Of a DNA stretch of 64,000 nt, positions 46,322 through 55,140 are shown piece by piece (positions within the stretch are counted from its first letter, which is position 1; each line of letters begins with the position of its first letter). Origin of the DNA: Candidatus Alistipes faecigallinarum (lineage in GTDB: Bacteria > Bacteroidota > Bacteroidia > Bacteroidales > Rikenellaceae); contig DXDG01000003.1 of assembly GCA_019115605.1 (NCBI GenBank), forward strand, positions 62,001 to 126,000. Reading direction: 5' to 3'. A program made the translations under genes and the position numbers. The notes under the pieces are model-generated. The model made no database searches. It had not been told where the DNA came from and saw only the letters and a list, made by a program, of their open reading frames with translations.

Positions 46322-46329
46322 CAAAGATA
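46322..46329 (-). promoter_or_regulatory. -7 promoter box of the glutaminyl cyclotransferase-metH operon
   Basis: TATCTTTG followed by C on the minus strand, an exact Bacteroidota -7 match, 15 bases before the first possible start codon. Confidence 0.65.
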
Positions 46330-46371
46330 CGGATTTTGCGTCAGAGTACCGCGCCGAATTGCAGATTTGTA

Positions 46372-46401
46372 TTGCGGCGCGCCGAAAAAAGCGTATCTTT
46401 G
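46372..46401 (+). promoter_or_regulatory. promoter of the S37 peptidase gene
   Basis: TTG (46372-46374) and TATCTTTG (46394-46401) are separated by 19 bases, the full Bacteroidota promoter pattern. The start codon is 25 bases downstream. It is divergent to the promoter at 46322-46329. Confidence 0.7.
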
Positions 46402-46425
46402 TCGAATCAAACCACTTTCCGAATC

Positions 46426-47724
46426 ATGATGTTGAAACGAACCGCACTTGTTAGTCTGCTTCTGCTGGCCGTCTGCTTCTCCGTTTTCGGAGCCGACGGC
46501 GGCGAGATCGAACGGCGCATCGCCGCTCTCGAAGGCGTTACGGAGACGAAGGCGCTCCCCTCGGGCGAATTCGCCGGAAAATACGAGGTCATGATCGAAC
46601 AGCCGCTCGACTGGCGCCGCCCCGCGAAGGGAACGTTCCTCCAGCGGGTGGTGGTGATGCATGTCGGCTGGGACCGCCCCACGGTGCTCATCACGCAGGG
46701 CTATGACGCCAACTTTGCCCTTCCCGAACGTTACCGCGACGAACTGTCGAAACTCTTCGATGCGAATATCGTCTTTGTCGAGCACCGCTACTTCGACCGC
46801 TCGACGCCCGACCCGCTCGACTGGAAATACCTCACGGCCGAAAATTCGGCCCATGACCTGCACCGCATCCGGACGCTCTTCGCGTCGCTCTATCCGGGCA
46901 AGTGGATCGCCTCGGGCATCAGCAAGGGCGGCACGACGACGATGCTCTACGCCACCTTCTTCCCCGGCGACGTGGATATCTACGTTCCCTATGTGGGTCC
47001 CGTCTGCCGGGCCGTCGAGGACAAGCGCTTTGAACCCTATCTCGCACAGGTGGGAACCCCCGAGAGCCGTGCCGCCGTGCGGGCGCTGCAGACCGAGCTC
47101 TTCCGCCGCAAGGCCGACCTGCTGCCCGCTTTCAGCGCCTTCTGCAACGAGAAGGGCTATACGTTCCGCATCCCCGTGGAGGAGGTCTTCGACTACTGCA
47201 CGCTGGAGGTGGGCTTCGCCCTCTGGCAGTGGGGATTCGATCCCGCGAAACTCCCCTCGACGGAGGCTTCGGACCAGGAGCTGCTCGACTTTCTGCTCGC
47301 CAGCGCCGGGCCGGACTACTTTTCCGTGGGTAACGCGCAGGCCCCCTTCTTCGTGCAGGCGGCCCGCGAGCTGGGCTACTATCCCTATGACGCGGAACCT
47401 TTCCGCGCCTACACGTCGGTCGATACGCGGGACTACCTGCGCCGTATCTTCCTCCCCGAGGAGCTGCGCCATGTGAAGTTCTCGAAACGGCTGGGACGCC
47501 GCATGACCCGCTATCTGAAGCGCAACGATCCGCGGATGATCTTCATCTACGGCGGCGACGATCCCTGGTCGGCACCTGGAGCCGCATGGGCCGCAACGCC
47601 CGACAAGCGCAACATGAAGGCCTTCGTCCAGCCCGGAGGCAGCCACCGCACGCGTATTCTGACGCTTCCCGATTCGATGCGCCGCGAGGCTGTCGCAACG
47701 CTGCGCGCCTGGCTTGAGGAGTAG
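46426..47724 (+). CDS. secreted S37-family (PS-10) serine aminopeptidase-like protein
   Basis: 432 aa (start 46426; the next codon is also ATG) with a signal peptide ending about FSVFGA. It has the alpha/beta-hydrolase fold of peptidase family S37: QPLDWRRPAKGTFLQRV, VLITQGYDANF, VFVEHRYFDRSTPDPLDWKYL, WIASGISKGGTTTML with the nucleophile Ser, YGGDDPWSAPGA with the acid Asp, and QPGGSHRTRIL with His. Relatives are tripeptidyl or prolyl aminopeptidases of Streptomyces. In this organism it probably trims peptides in the periplasm. Monocistronic. Confidence 0.88.
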   Translation: MMLKRTALVSLLLLAVCFSVFGADGGEIERRIAALEGVTETKALPSGEFAGKYEVMIEQPLDWRRPAKGTFLQRVVVMHVGWDRPTVLITQGYDANFALPERYRDELSKLFDANIVFVEHRYFDRSTPDPLDWKYLTAENSAHDLHRIRTLFASLYPGKWIASGISKGGTTTMLYATFFPGDVDIYVPYVGPVCRAVEDKRFEPYLAQVGTPESRAAVRALQTELFRRKADLLPAFSAFCNEKGYTFRIPVEEVFDYCTLEVGFALWQWGFDPAKLPSTEASDQELLDFLLASAGPDYFSVGNAQAPFFVQAARELGYYPYDAEPFRAYTSVDTRDYLRRIFLPEELRHVKFSKRLGRRMTRYLKRNDPRMIFIYGGDDPWSAPGAAWAATPDKRNMKAFVQPGGSHRTRILTLPDSMRREAVATLRAWLEE

Positions 47725-47740
47725 TCCGGCTTGCCGGGCC

Positions 47741-47791
47741 ACCGCCGCTTGCCGGGCCGCCGGCGGTGTCCGTTCCCGCCTTTCGGGCGGG
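47741..47791 (+). terminator. tandem GC-rich stem-loops after the S37 gene
   Basis: ACCGCCG/CGGCGGT (47741-47747 and 47761-47767) and CCCGCC/GGCGGG (47775-47780 and 47786-47791) form two hairpins. No T-run follows, so termination is uncertain. The 12-mer GCTTGCCGGGCC occurs twice (47729-47740 and 47747-47758). Confidence 0.45.
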
Positions 47792-47828
47792 GCCGCATGC
47801 CGCCCGCGAAAATAATTGTCGGTTTGCA

Positions 47829-47859
47829 TTGCCGTTAATGCTTTTATTTCGTATCTTTG
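47829..47859 (+). promoter_or_regulatory. promoter of tig
   Basis: TTG (47829-47831) and TATCTTTG (47852-47859) are spaced by 20 bases; the start codon of tig is 45 bases downstream. Confidence 0.7.
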
Positions 47860-47903
47860 CAGCCCGATTCCGAGAGTGAAAACAATATAACAACCGATTC
47901 AAT

Positions 47904-49229
47904 ATGAATATCGTAAGAGAACAACGCGAGCAGAACACCTCGCTCATCAAGGTTACCGTGGGCGAGCAGGATTACGCGCAGGAGGTCGACAAGGCACTGC
48001 GCGAGTACAAGCGCAAGGCCAACATTCCGGGCTTCCGTCCGGGCATGGTCCCCATGGGCATCATCCGGAAAATGTACGGCAAGGGCGTGCTGGCCGAGCA
48101 GTCCTACCGCAAGGCGTCGAACGCCGTTTTCGAGTATCTCCAGAAGGAGAATATCGACTATCTGGGCGATGTGATCCCCTCGGAGGAGCAGGGTGCCTTC
48201 GACTTCGACAACGGCAAGGAGTTCGAGTTCGTGTTCGAGATCGGCGAGGCTCCGGAGATCAAGCTCGACCTGTCGGAGAAGGACAAGCTGACCTACCACA
48301 AGATCAAGATCGAGAAGAAGATGCACGACGACTACCGTTCGAACTTCCTGCGTCGCTTCGGCCGTCTGGTCGATGCCGGGGAGGTTACCTCGGACGAGGC
48401 GCTGACCGTCACGCTCGACAACGGCGAGATGAAGGTCGAGGATGCCTATGTGGGTCTGATCTCGATGAGCGAGGAGGATCGCAAGCCCTTCCTCGGCCAG
48501 AAGGTGGGCTACAAGACGAAGGTGAACATCAACGAACTCTATCGCAATCCGGCGCAGCGCGCCGCCTGCCTGCAGGTCAAGGAGTCGGAGCTGGAGGGCA
48601 TCAACCCCGAGTTCGAGCTGGAGATCACCAAGATCCGCAAGTTCGCCGAGCCGGAGGTCAATGAGGAGTTCCTCAAGATGGCCTTCCCCGCCGGCAACGT
48701 GAAGAGCGCCGAGGAGTTCGAGCAGTTCATCGACGCGCAGATCGAATCCGAGCTGCGCCGCGAGAGCGACTATCTCTTCACGCTCGAGGTGCGCGACTAC
48801 CTCGTCAAGAAAGCCGACCTGAAGATGCCCGAGGCTTTCCTCAAGCGCTGGCTCTACACGATCAACGAGGGCAAGTTCACGATGGAGGAGATCGAGAAGG
48901 ACTTTGCCCAGTTCCTCAAGATGTTCACCTGGAACTACATCCAGAAGCACTTCATCAAGGCCGACAACCTCACCGTAACGAAGGAGGAGGCGCAGGCCGA
49001 GGCGAAGGCGCTGGCTGCCGCCCAGTTCGCGCAGTACGGCATGCCGTCGGCTCCCGATGACATGCTGGCCGGCTATGCCGAGAAGATCCTTGCCGACAAG
49101 GAGCAGGGTCAGAAGATCTACGAGAAGCTCTACGAGGTGAAGGTCGTCGAGGACGTGAAGTCGAAGATCAAGGTAACGGAAAAGGCCGTATCCGCCGACG
49201 ATTTCGCCAAACTGGCCCAGGCGCTTTAG
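47904..49229 (+). CDS. tig: trigger factor (ribosome-associated chaperone)
   Basis: 441 aa. The ribosome-binding domain has GFRPG at residues 43-47 within KANIPGFRPGMVPMGII, the loop that contacts ribosomal protein L23. The middle PPIase-type domain is poorly conserved (about residues 150-250), as usual in Bacteroidota. The C-terminal helical chaperone arms follow. It folds nascent chains at the ribosome exit. It lies upstream of clpP-clpX, the order known from many bacteria, but is separated from them by an intrinsic terminator. Confidence 0.92.
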   Translation: MNIVREQREQNTSLIKVTVGEQDYAQEVDKALREYKRKANIPGFRPGMVPMGIIRKMYGKGVLAEQSYRKASNAVFEYLQKENIDYLGDVIPSEEQGAFDFDNGKEFEFVFEIGEAPEIKLDLSEKDKLTYHKIKIEKKMHDDYRSNFLRRFGRLVDAGEVTSDEALTVTLDNGEMKVEDAYVGLISMSEEDRKPFLGQKVGYKTKVNINELYRNPAQRAACLQVKESELEGINPEFELEITKIRKFAEPEVNEEFLKMAFPAGNVKSAEEFEQFIDAQIESELRRESDYLFTLEVRDYLVKKADLKMPEAFLKRWLYTINEGKFTMEEIEKDFAQFLKMFTWNYIQKHFIKADNLTVTKEEAQAEAKALAAAQFAQYGMPSAPDDMLAGYAEKILADKEQGQKIYEKLYEVKVVEDVKSKIKVTEKAVSADDFAKLAQAL

Positions 49230-49254
49230 TTTTTGCGGGGAAATCCGTAACTTC

Positions 49255-49292
49255 GGACTTTGCAGGCTTGAAGTTTGCAAAGTCCTTTTTTT
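49255..49292 (+). terminator. intrinsic terminator between tig and clpP
   Basis: GGACTTTGCA (49255-49264) pairs perfectly with TGCAAAGTCC (49276-49285), followed by seven T. It ends 20 bases before the clpP start, so clpP needs read-through or its own promoter close by. Confidence 0.85.
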
Positions 49293-49312
49293 GACAGAAA
49301 AACACATGCGAC

Positions 49313-49984
49313 ATGACTTCCGAATTTGAAAAATACGCCCGGCTGCACCGGGGTATCAGCTCGCTCCGGCTGCATGACTTCCAGTCCGTGAGCGCTTCTT
49401 ACGTTTCGCCGACGATCATCGAGGAGCGCCAGCTCAACGTGGCGACGATGGATGTCTTCTCGCGTCTGATGATGGACCGCATCATCTTCCTCGGGGCTCC
49501 GATCTACGACGATGCCGCCAACATCATCCAGGCGCAGCTGCTCTTCCTCGAATCGACCGATCCCGACAAGGATATCCAGATCTACATCAACTCGCCGGGC
49601 GGCTCCGTCTCGGCCGGTCTGGGCATCTACGACACGATGCAGCTGGTCAATCCCGACGTGACGACCATCTGCACGGGACTGGCCGCCTCGATGGGCGCCG
49701 TGCTGCTCGCCGCAGGTGCACACGGCAAGCGCTCGGCGCTGCCCCATTCGCGGGTGATGATCCACCAGCCGCTGGGCGGTGCGCAGGGACAGGCCTCCGA
49801 TATCGAGATCACGGCGCGTGAGATCCTGAAGACCAAGCGGGAGCTCTACGAGATCCTCGCCGCCCATACGGGCGCCTCGCTGCGCAAGATCGAGAAGGAT
49901 GCCGACCGCGACTGCTGGATGTCGGCCCGCGAGGCCAAGGAGTACGGCCTGATCGACGAAGTACTCTCCAAACGTGAAAAATAA
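49313..49984 (+). CDS. clpP: ATP-dependent Clp protease proteolytic subunit
   Basis: 223 aa. The catalytic serine is Ser126 in [14 protein letters not shown] and the histidine is His151 in [10 protein letters not shown]; the catalytic Asp lies in [14 protein letters not shown]. The handle region and the hydrophobic clefts that bind ClpX loops are present ([18 protein letters not shown]). ClpP forms a tetradecameric chamber in the cytoplasm. clpX starts 5 bases downstream, so the two form an operon. The N-terminal extension of about 25 residues is probably removed by self-processing. Confidence 0.97.
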   Translation: MTSEFEKYARLHRGISSLRLHDFQSVSASYVSPTIIEERQLNVATMDVFSRLMMDRIIFLGAPIYDDAANIIQAQLLFLESTDPDKDIQIYINSPGGSVSAGLGIYDTMQLVNPDVTTICTGLAASMGAVLLAAGAHGKRSALPHSRVMIHQPLGGAQGQASDIEITAREILKTKRELYEILAAHTGASLRKIEKDADRDCWMSAREAKEYGLIDEVLSKREK

Positions 49985-49989
49985 CAGAG

Positions 49990-51264
49990 ATGGCACAGCA
50001 TAAAAACGGCAACGGCACGACGCCCCGCGACGGGGAGTGCTGCTCGTTCTGCGGCGCCCGGCGCTCGGAGGTGGAGATCATGTTCCAGGGCGTGAACGGC
50101 GCCTCGATCTGCAACAAATGCATCGAGAACGGTTACAAGATCCTGCATGACAACGGCCTCGTGCCCGCCGACAAGCGGCAGGCCGCGGCCCCGCTGAAGA
50201 TGGAGGAGCTGCTCAAGCCCGCGGAGATCAAGGCCTTCCTCGACCAGTACGTCATCGGACAGGATGCCGCCAAGCGCTACATGTCCGTGGCGGTCTACAA
50301 CCACTACAAGCGCCTGGTCTATGCGCCGAAGGCGGAGGACGTCGAGCTCGACAAGTCGAACATCGTGCTGGTGGGACCCACCGGCACGGGCAAGACGCTG
50401 CTGGCCCGGACGATCGCCAAGCTGCTGAAGGTCCCCTTTACGATCGTCGATGCCACGGTGCTCACCGAGGCGGGCTATGTCGGCGAGGATGTCGAGAGCA
50501 TTCTCTCGCGGCTGCTGCAGGTTGCCGACTACGACGTGGCGCAGGCCGAGCGGGGTATCGTCTTCATCGACGAGATCGACAAGATCGCCCGCAAGGGCGA
50601 CAACCCCTCGATCACGCGCGACGTCTCGGGCGAGGGCGTGCAGCAGGCGCTGCTGAAGATCCTCGAGGGTACGGTGGTGAACGTACCGCCCCAGGGAGGC
50701 CGCAAGCACCCCGAGCAGAAGTTCATCCAGGTCGATACGCGCAACATCCTCTTCATCTGCGGCGGAGCGTTCGACGGCATCGAGAAGCGCATCGCCCAGC
50801 GGCTCAACACGCGGGCCATGGGCTACGGGCGCATCCAGGCCGACCCGATCGACCGGGGCAACCTGATGCAGTATGTTACGCCCCAGGACCTCAAGTCGTT
50901 CGGACTGATCCCCGAGCTGGTGGGACGTCTTCCGGTGCTGACCTACATGCAGCCGCTTGACCGCAAGGCGCTGCGTTCGATCCTCACCGAGCCGCGGAAC
51001 GCCATCATCAAGCAGTACGTGCAGCTCTTCGCGCTCGACGGCGTGAAGCTGACCTTCGACGAGGAGGTGCTCGACTATATTGTCGACAAGGCCGTGGAGT
51101 TCAAGCTCGGGGCCCGCGGCCTGCGCTCGATCTGCGAGGCGATCATGATGGACACGATGTTCGAGGTCCCGTCGAGCGACGTGCATGAATTCACCGTTAC
51201 GCTGCCCTACGCGCGCCGGAAGGTCGAAAAAGCAAATATTCTGGAATTAAAGCAGGTCGGGTAG
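49990..51264 (+). CDS. clpX: Clp protease ATP-binding unfoldase ClpX
   Basis: 424 aa. The N-terminal C4 zinc finger ([11 protein letters not shown] ... CNKCIENG) binds adaptors. The AAA+ core has Walker [12 protein letters not shown], the pore loop in [10 protein letters not shown] (GYVG), Walker [11 protein letters not shown] and sensor regions ([20 protein letters not shown]). ClpX unfolds tagged proteins and feeds them to ClpP. No IGF loop departure is obvious. Standard length. Confidence 0.98.
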   Translation: MAQHKNGNGTTPRDGECCSFCGARRSEVEIMFQGVNGASICNKCIENGYKILHDNGLVPADKRQAAAPLKMEELLKPAEIKAFLDQYVIGQDAAKRYMSVAVYNHYKRLVYAPKAEDVELDKSNIVLVGPTGTGKTLLARTIAKLLKVPFTIVDATVLTEAGYVGEDVESILSRLLQVADYDVAQAERGIVFIDEIDKIARKGDNPSITRDVSGEGVQQALLKILEGTVVNVPPQGGRKHPEQKFIQVDTRNILFICGGAFDGIEKRIAQRLNTRAMGYGRIQADPIDRGNLMQYVTPQDLKSFGLIPELVGRLPVLTYMQPLDRKALRSILTEPRNAIIKQYVQLFALDGVKLTFDEEVLDYIVDKAVEFKLGARGLRSICEAIMMDTMFEVPSSDVHEFTVTLPYARRKVEKANILELKQVG

Positions 51265-51274
51265 CTTTTTTTGT

Positions 51275-51282
51275 TATCTTTG
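51275..51282 (+). promoter_or_regulatory. -7 promoter box of the transketolase gene
   Basis: TATCTTTG, an exact -7 match, just after clpX and about 90 bases before the transketolase start codon. Confidence 0.6.
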
Positions 51283-51291
51283 TAGAGGCTT

Positions 51292-51329
51292 GCCCGGCGG
51301 AGCCCTCGAAGGAGGCTCCGCGTGCGGGC
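51292..51329 (+). other. stem-loop in the transketolase 5' leader
   Basis: Outer stem GCCCG (51292-51296)/CGGGC (51325-51329) and inner stem CGGAGCC (51298-51304)/GGCTCCG (51314-51320). It lies a few bases after the predicted transcription start and is not followed by a T-run. It may stabilise the mRNA or act as a regulatory leader; no known RNA family is recognised. Confidence 0.4.
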
Positions 51330-51373
51330 GAAGAGCAGCGACAACTACACAGAACACATAAAATACGAACTTC

Positions 51374-53407
51374 ATGTCATCTACAAATTCCAAACTTGCG
51401 CGTGTCGCCGACAATATCCGCATTCTGTCGGCCGCGATGGTTGAAAAGGCGAAATCGGGCCATCCGGGCGGTGCCATGGGCGGCGCGGACTTCATCACGG
51501 TGCTCTTCACCGAATTTCTGCGCTACGATCCCGACAACATGGCCTATCCGCATCGCGACCGCTTCTTCCTCGATCCGGGACACATGTCGCCGATGCTCTA
51601 TGCGACCCTGTCGCTTGCCGGCAACTATACGACCGGGGATCTGCAGTCGCTCCGGCAGTGGGGCAGCGTAACGCCCGGACACCCCGAGGTGGATGTGCTG
51701 CGCGGCGTGGAGAATACGTCGGGACCGCTGGGCCAGGGCCATGCCATGGCGCTGGGAGCCGCCATTGCCGAGCGTTTCCTCGCGGCGCGCTTCGGGGAGT
51801 GGATGGCACACCGCACCTATGCCTATGTCTCGGACGGCAGCATCGAGGAGGAGGTCTCGCAGGGTGTGGGACGTATTGCCGGCCACCTCGGCCTCTCGAA
51901 CTTCATCATGTACTACGACGCCAACAACGTGCAGCTCTCGACCAAGGTGGACGAGGTGGACACGGAGAACGTCGCCATGAAGTACGAGGCGTGGGGCTGG
52001 AACGTGCTGACGATCGACGGCAACAACGTCAATGCGATCCGCGAGGCGCTCGTGGCCGCCGAGAGCGAGATGGAGCGTCCGACGCTGATCATCGGCCGCA
52101 CGGTGATGGGCAAGGGAGCCAAGGGCCCCTCGGGCGAGAGCTTCGAGGACAAGGTCTCGACGCACGGACAGCCGCTGTCGGCCGCCGGTGCCGACGTGGC
52201 CGCCACGATCCGCAACCTGGGCGGCGATCCCGACGATCCGTTTGCCGTTTTCGAGGAGAGCCGCGAGGTCTTCGCCGAACGCCGCGAGGCGCTGCGTGCC
52301 TGGGCCGCCGAGCGCGCCGCCGTCGAGAAGTCGTGGCGTGCCGAGCACAAGGAGCTGGCCCTCAAGCTTGACCGCTTTCTCTCGGGCGAGCTTCCCGAAA
52401 TCGACTACAAGGCGATCGAGGTGAAGGCGGACGTCGCTACGCGTGTCGCTTCGGCCGCCGTGCTGGGGGTCTATGCCGACAAGGTCGAGAACATGATCGT
52501 CTCGTCGGCCGACCTTTCGAATTCGGACAAGACGGACGGCTTCCTCAAGAAGACCAAGGCCTTCGAGAAGGGCGACTTTACGGGCCGCTTCTTCCAGGCC
52601 GGCGTTTCGGAGCTGACGATGGTCTGCGTGATGAACGGCATGGCACTCCACGGAGGTGTCATTCCCGTCTGCGGCACCTTCTTCGTCTTCTCGGACTACA
52701 TGAAGCCGGCGATCCGCATGTCGGCCCTCATGCGCCTGCATGTCATCTACGTCTGGTCGCACGACTCGTTCCGCGTGGGCGAGGACGGCCCGACGCACCA
52801 GCCCATCGAGCAGGAGGCCCAGATCCGCCTGATGGAGCACCTGCACAACCACCGGGGCGAGCGCTCGATGCTTGTACTGCGTCCGGCCGACGCCGACGAG
52901 GCGGTCATGGCCTGGAAACTCGCTCTCGAGGAGCAGCGTCCCGTAGGTCTTATCTTCTCGCGTCAGAACATCCGCAGCCTCAAGTCGATCTCGACGAGCC
53001 GCCGCGAGGAGGCCGCGCAGATCGCCAAGGGCGGTTATGTGGTGCGCGACGCCGCAAAACCCGTTGCTGTGCTCATCGCCTCGGGTTCGGAGGTCTCGAC
53101 GCTCTCGGACGGCGCCGACCTGCTGGCCGCCGAGGGTACTCCGGTTCGCGTGGTGAGCGTCCCGAGCGAGGGGCTCTTCCGCGACCAGCCCCGCTCCTAT
53201 CAGGAGAGCGTGCTGCCCGCGGGGCTGCCGCGTTACGGCATGACCTCGGGCCTTGAGATAAACCTCCGCGGCCTTGTGGGCGAGGCGGGCGTGATCCACG
53301 GTTTGAACCATTTCGGCTATTCGGCCCCCTTCAAGGTGCTCGACGAGAAGTTCGGATACAACGGCGAAACGGTGGCCGCCGAGGTGAAGAAGATGCTCGG
53401 CCGGTAA
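51374..53407 (+). CDS. tkt: transketolase
   Basis: 677 aa. Transketolase exchanges two-carbon units between pentose-phosphate sugars using thiamine diphosphate. The N-terminal TPP domain has [15 protein letters not shown], the conserved [12 protein letters not shown] and the metal-binding [34 protein letters not shown]. The pyrimidine domain has [29 protein letters not shown] and the downstream [19 protein letters not shown]. The C-terminal domain ends [20 protein letters not shown]. Full length, one gene, with its own promoter and terminator. Confidence 0.97.
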   Translation: MSSTNSKLARVADNIRILSAAMVEKAKSGHPGGAMGGADFITVLFTEFLRYDPDNMAYPHRDRFFLDPGHMSPMLYATLSLAGNYTTGDLQSLRQWGSVTPGHPEVDVLRGVENTSGPLGQGHAMALGAAIAERFLAARFGEWMAHRTYAYVSDGSIEEEVSQGVGRIAGHLGLSNFIMYYDANNVQLSTKVDEVDTENVAMKYEAWGWNVLTIDGNNVNAIREALVAAESEMERPTLIIGRTVMGKGAKGPSGESFEDKVSTHGQPLSAAGADVAATIRNLGGDPDDPFAVFEESREVFAERREALRAWAAERAAVEKSWRAEHKELALKLDRFLSGELPEIDYKAIEVKADVATRVASAAVLGVYADKVENMIVSSADLSNSDKTDGFLKKTKAFEKGDFTGRFFQAGVSELTMVCVMNGMALHGGVIPVCGTFFVFSDYMKPAIRMSALMRLHVIYVWSHDSFRVGEDGPTHQPIEQEAQIRLMEHLHNHRGERSMLVLRPADADEAVMAWKLALEEQRPVGLIFSRQNIRSLKSISTSRREEAAQIAKGGYVVRDAAKPVAVLIASGSEVSTLSDGADLLAAEGTPVRVVSVPSEGLFRDQPRSYQESVLPAGLPRYGMTSGLEINLRGLVGEAGVIHGLNHFGYSAPFKVLDEKFGYNGETVAAEVKKMLGR

Positions 53408-53432
53408 CAACCGTTGCCGACGGAAATCCTGT

Positions 53433-53468
53433 TCCGGGGCTCTGCAGGTGCGGAGCTCCGGATTTTTT
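53433..53468 (+). terminator. intrinsic terminator after transketolase
   Basis: TCCGGGGCTCTGC (53433-53445) pairs with GCGGAGCTCCGGA (53450-53462) with two wobble pairs, followed by six T. Confidence 0.85.
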
Positions 53469-53489
53469 GTGGAAATATGCGGGGATGTT

Positions 53490-53519
53490 TTGCAAATCGG
53501 CAAAAACTCCTTATCTTTG
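53490..53519 (+). promoter_or_regulatory. promoter of metK
   Basis: TTG (53490-53492) and TATCTTTG (53512-53519) with 19 bases between, the full Bacteroidota pattern. Transcription would begin shortly before the SAM-II aptamer. Confidence 0.7.
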
Positions 53520-53541
53520 CCCTCCCGTCTGTCAAGCGGGG

Positions 53542-53599
53542 AGATGTGGAAAGATTTGGACTGCTTGCAACCACAATAAAAAATCGCTAAAACAGCACG
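53542..53599 (+). ncRNA. SAM-II riboswitch aptamer upstream of metK
   Basis: Stem P1 is TGTGG (53545-53549) with CCACA (53571-53575). Its loop carries AGATTTG and CTTGCAA, both SAM-II core elements, with seven bases between GATTT and TTGCAA as in the known structure. After P1 come an A-rich linker and CGCTAAAACAG (from 53585), whose GCTAAA is the invariant 3' core. CTG in the loop can pair with CAG at 53593-53595 to close the pseudoknot. A six-T run begins directly after it (53600-53605). The metK start codon is 62 bases further. High S-adenosylmethionine would be expected to lower metK expression. Confidence 0.85.
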
Positions 53600-53661
53600 T
53601 TTTTTATTCCAACAGTCAATTTTTCCCATTTTATACGTTTAACCCTAAAAAACGGATAACA

Positions 53662-54966
53662 ATGGGCTTTTTATTTACATCGGAGTCGGTCTCCGAAGGA
53701 CACCCCGACAAGGTCTCCGATCAGATTTCAGATGCCATTCTGGACGAATTCCTGCGCCACGACGCCAATTCGAAGGTAGCGTGCGAGACGCTCTGCACCA
53801 CGGGTTTGGTGGTCGTTGCGGGCGAGGTGCGTTCGGAGGCGTATGTCGATGTGCAGGAGGTGGCGCGCCGCGTCATCGACCGCATCGGCTACACGAAGGG
53901 CGAGTATCGTTTCGACAGCAATTCGTGCGGCATTCTCTCGGCCATCCACGAGCAGTCGCCCGACATCAACCAGGGCGTCGTGCGTGAGACGGAGGAGGAG
54001 CAGGGTGCCGGCGACCAGGGCATCATGTTCGGCTACGCCTGCAACGAGACACGCGAGTACATGCCCGCAACGCTGATCCTCTCGCACGTCATCCTCAAGG
54101 AGCTGGCGGTGATCCGCCGTGAGGGCAAGGTGATGCGTTACCTGCGTCCCGACGCGAAGTCGCAGGTTACGATCGAGTACGACGAGCAGACGCGCAAGCC
54201 GCTGCGGGTCCATACGATCGTCGTATCGACGCAGCACGACGAGTTCATCCTCCCGGGCGAGGGTCTTACGGAGAAGCAGGCCGAGCAGCAGATGCAGGAG
54301 CAGATCCGCGAGGATGTGCGCACGATCCTCATTCCGCGTGTCAAGGCGCGCCTGGAGCGTGCCGGCGACAAACTCGCCGACCTGATTACGGGCGACTACA
54401 TCCTGCATGTGAACCCCACGGGCAAGTTCGTCATCGGCGGCCCTCACGGGGACACGGGCCTCACGGGCCGCAAGATCATCGTCGATACCTACGGAGGCCG
54501 CGGTGCCCACGGCGGCGGCGCCTTCTCGGGCAAGGACTCCTCGAAGGTGGACCGCTCGGCCGCCTATGCCGCGCGGCACATTGCCAAGAATCTCGTGGCC
54601 GCGGGTGTCGCCGACGAGGTGCTCGTCGAGCTGTCGTATGCCATCGGCATCGCGCAGCCGCTTTCGGTCTACGTCGATACCTACCGCTCGCAGCGTCCGG
54701 CAGCCCTTGCCGGCATGACCGACGGGGAGATCGCCCGCCGCATCGAGAAGCTCTTCGACCTGCGCCCGGCGGCCATCGTCAAGCGTTTCGGTCTGAAGAA
54801 CCCGATCTTCGAGGCAACGGCCTCCTACGGACACTTCGGAAACCGTCCCTACCGGAAGGTCGAGAAGGTGTGGGAACACGGACAGGAGGTCGAGCGTGAA
54901 ATCGAATTCTTCGGCTGGGAGCGGCTCGACGCCGTGGATGCCATCCGTAAGGAATTCGGCCTGTAA
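53662..54966 (+). CDS. metK: S-adenosylmethionine synthetase
   Basis: 434 aa; the ATG at 53662 ([17 protein letters not shown]) matches the family start, although the frame is open upstream through the riboswitch. Signatures: [14 protein letters not shown] (ATP/Mg site), GACDQG-type [32 protein letters not shown] and the P-loop-like [19 protein letters not shown]. It makes SAM from methionine and ATP. Slightly longer than E. coli MetK (384 aa) because of inserts typical of Bacteroidota. The SAM-II riboswitch in its leader provides product feedback. Confidence 0.98.
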   Translation: MGFLFTSESVSEGHPDKVSDQISDAILDEFLRHDANSKVACETLCTTGLVVVAGEVRSEAYVDVQEVARRVIDRIGYTKGEYRFDSNSCGILSAIHEQSPDINQGVVRETEEEQGAGDQGIMFGYACNETREYMPATLILSHVILKELAVIRREGKVMRYLRPDAKSQVTIEYDEQTRKPLRVHTIVVSTQHDEFILPGEGLTEKQAEQQMQEQIREDVRTILIPRVKARLERAGDKLADLITGDYILHVNPTGKFVIGGPHGDTGLTGRKIIVDTYGGRGAHGGGAFSGKDSSKVDRSAAYAARHIAKNLVAAGVADEVLVELSYAIGIAQPLSVYVDTYRSQRPAALAGMTDGEIARRIEKLFDLRPAAIVKRFGLKNPIFEATASYGHFGNRPYRKVEKVWEHGQEVEREIEFFGWERLDAVDAIRKEFGL

Positions 54967-54987
54967 ACATCTGACAACGTGAGTGAT

Positions 54988-55019
54988 CGGGGCATTCCGT
55001 CGGAGTGCCCCGTTTTTTT
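54988..55019 (+). terminator. intrinsic terminator after metK
   Basis: CGGGGCATTCC (54988-54998) pairs with GGAGTGCCCCG (55002-55012) with one wobble, followed by seven T. Confidence 0.9.
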
Positions 55020-55140
55020 GAAAAAAAGACATACTAATCCGCCCGCCGCTTGCGTTTGTCCTCCAAATGAACTTGAAAAACCGGTAATCTATGCAGTGAA
55101 ATTGCCTCCGCATAAAGTGAATTTCAAAACTCGATTGATT

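Noticed and set aside
47729..47758. Two copies of GCTTGCCGGGCC, considered as a CRISPR-like or insertion-site repeat
   Set aside because: Only two copies 18 bases apart, no spacers of regular length, no cas genes; most likely a small local duplication in the 3' region of the S37 gene.
53467..53661. In-frame upstream extension of metK
   Set aside because: It runs through the promoter and the SAM-II aptamer, and MetK proteins begin at the [10 protein letters not shown] position.
54979..55140. In-frame upstream extension of the HtrA gene
   Set aside because: It starts inside the metK terminator and would bury the signal peptide found at 55141.
55021..55140. Possible ECF-type promoter (GAACTT-like box) before degP
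   Set aside because: Spacing between the GAACTT-like box and the next TCTA-like box is too short for the known pattern, so it is not reported as a feature.
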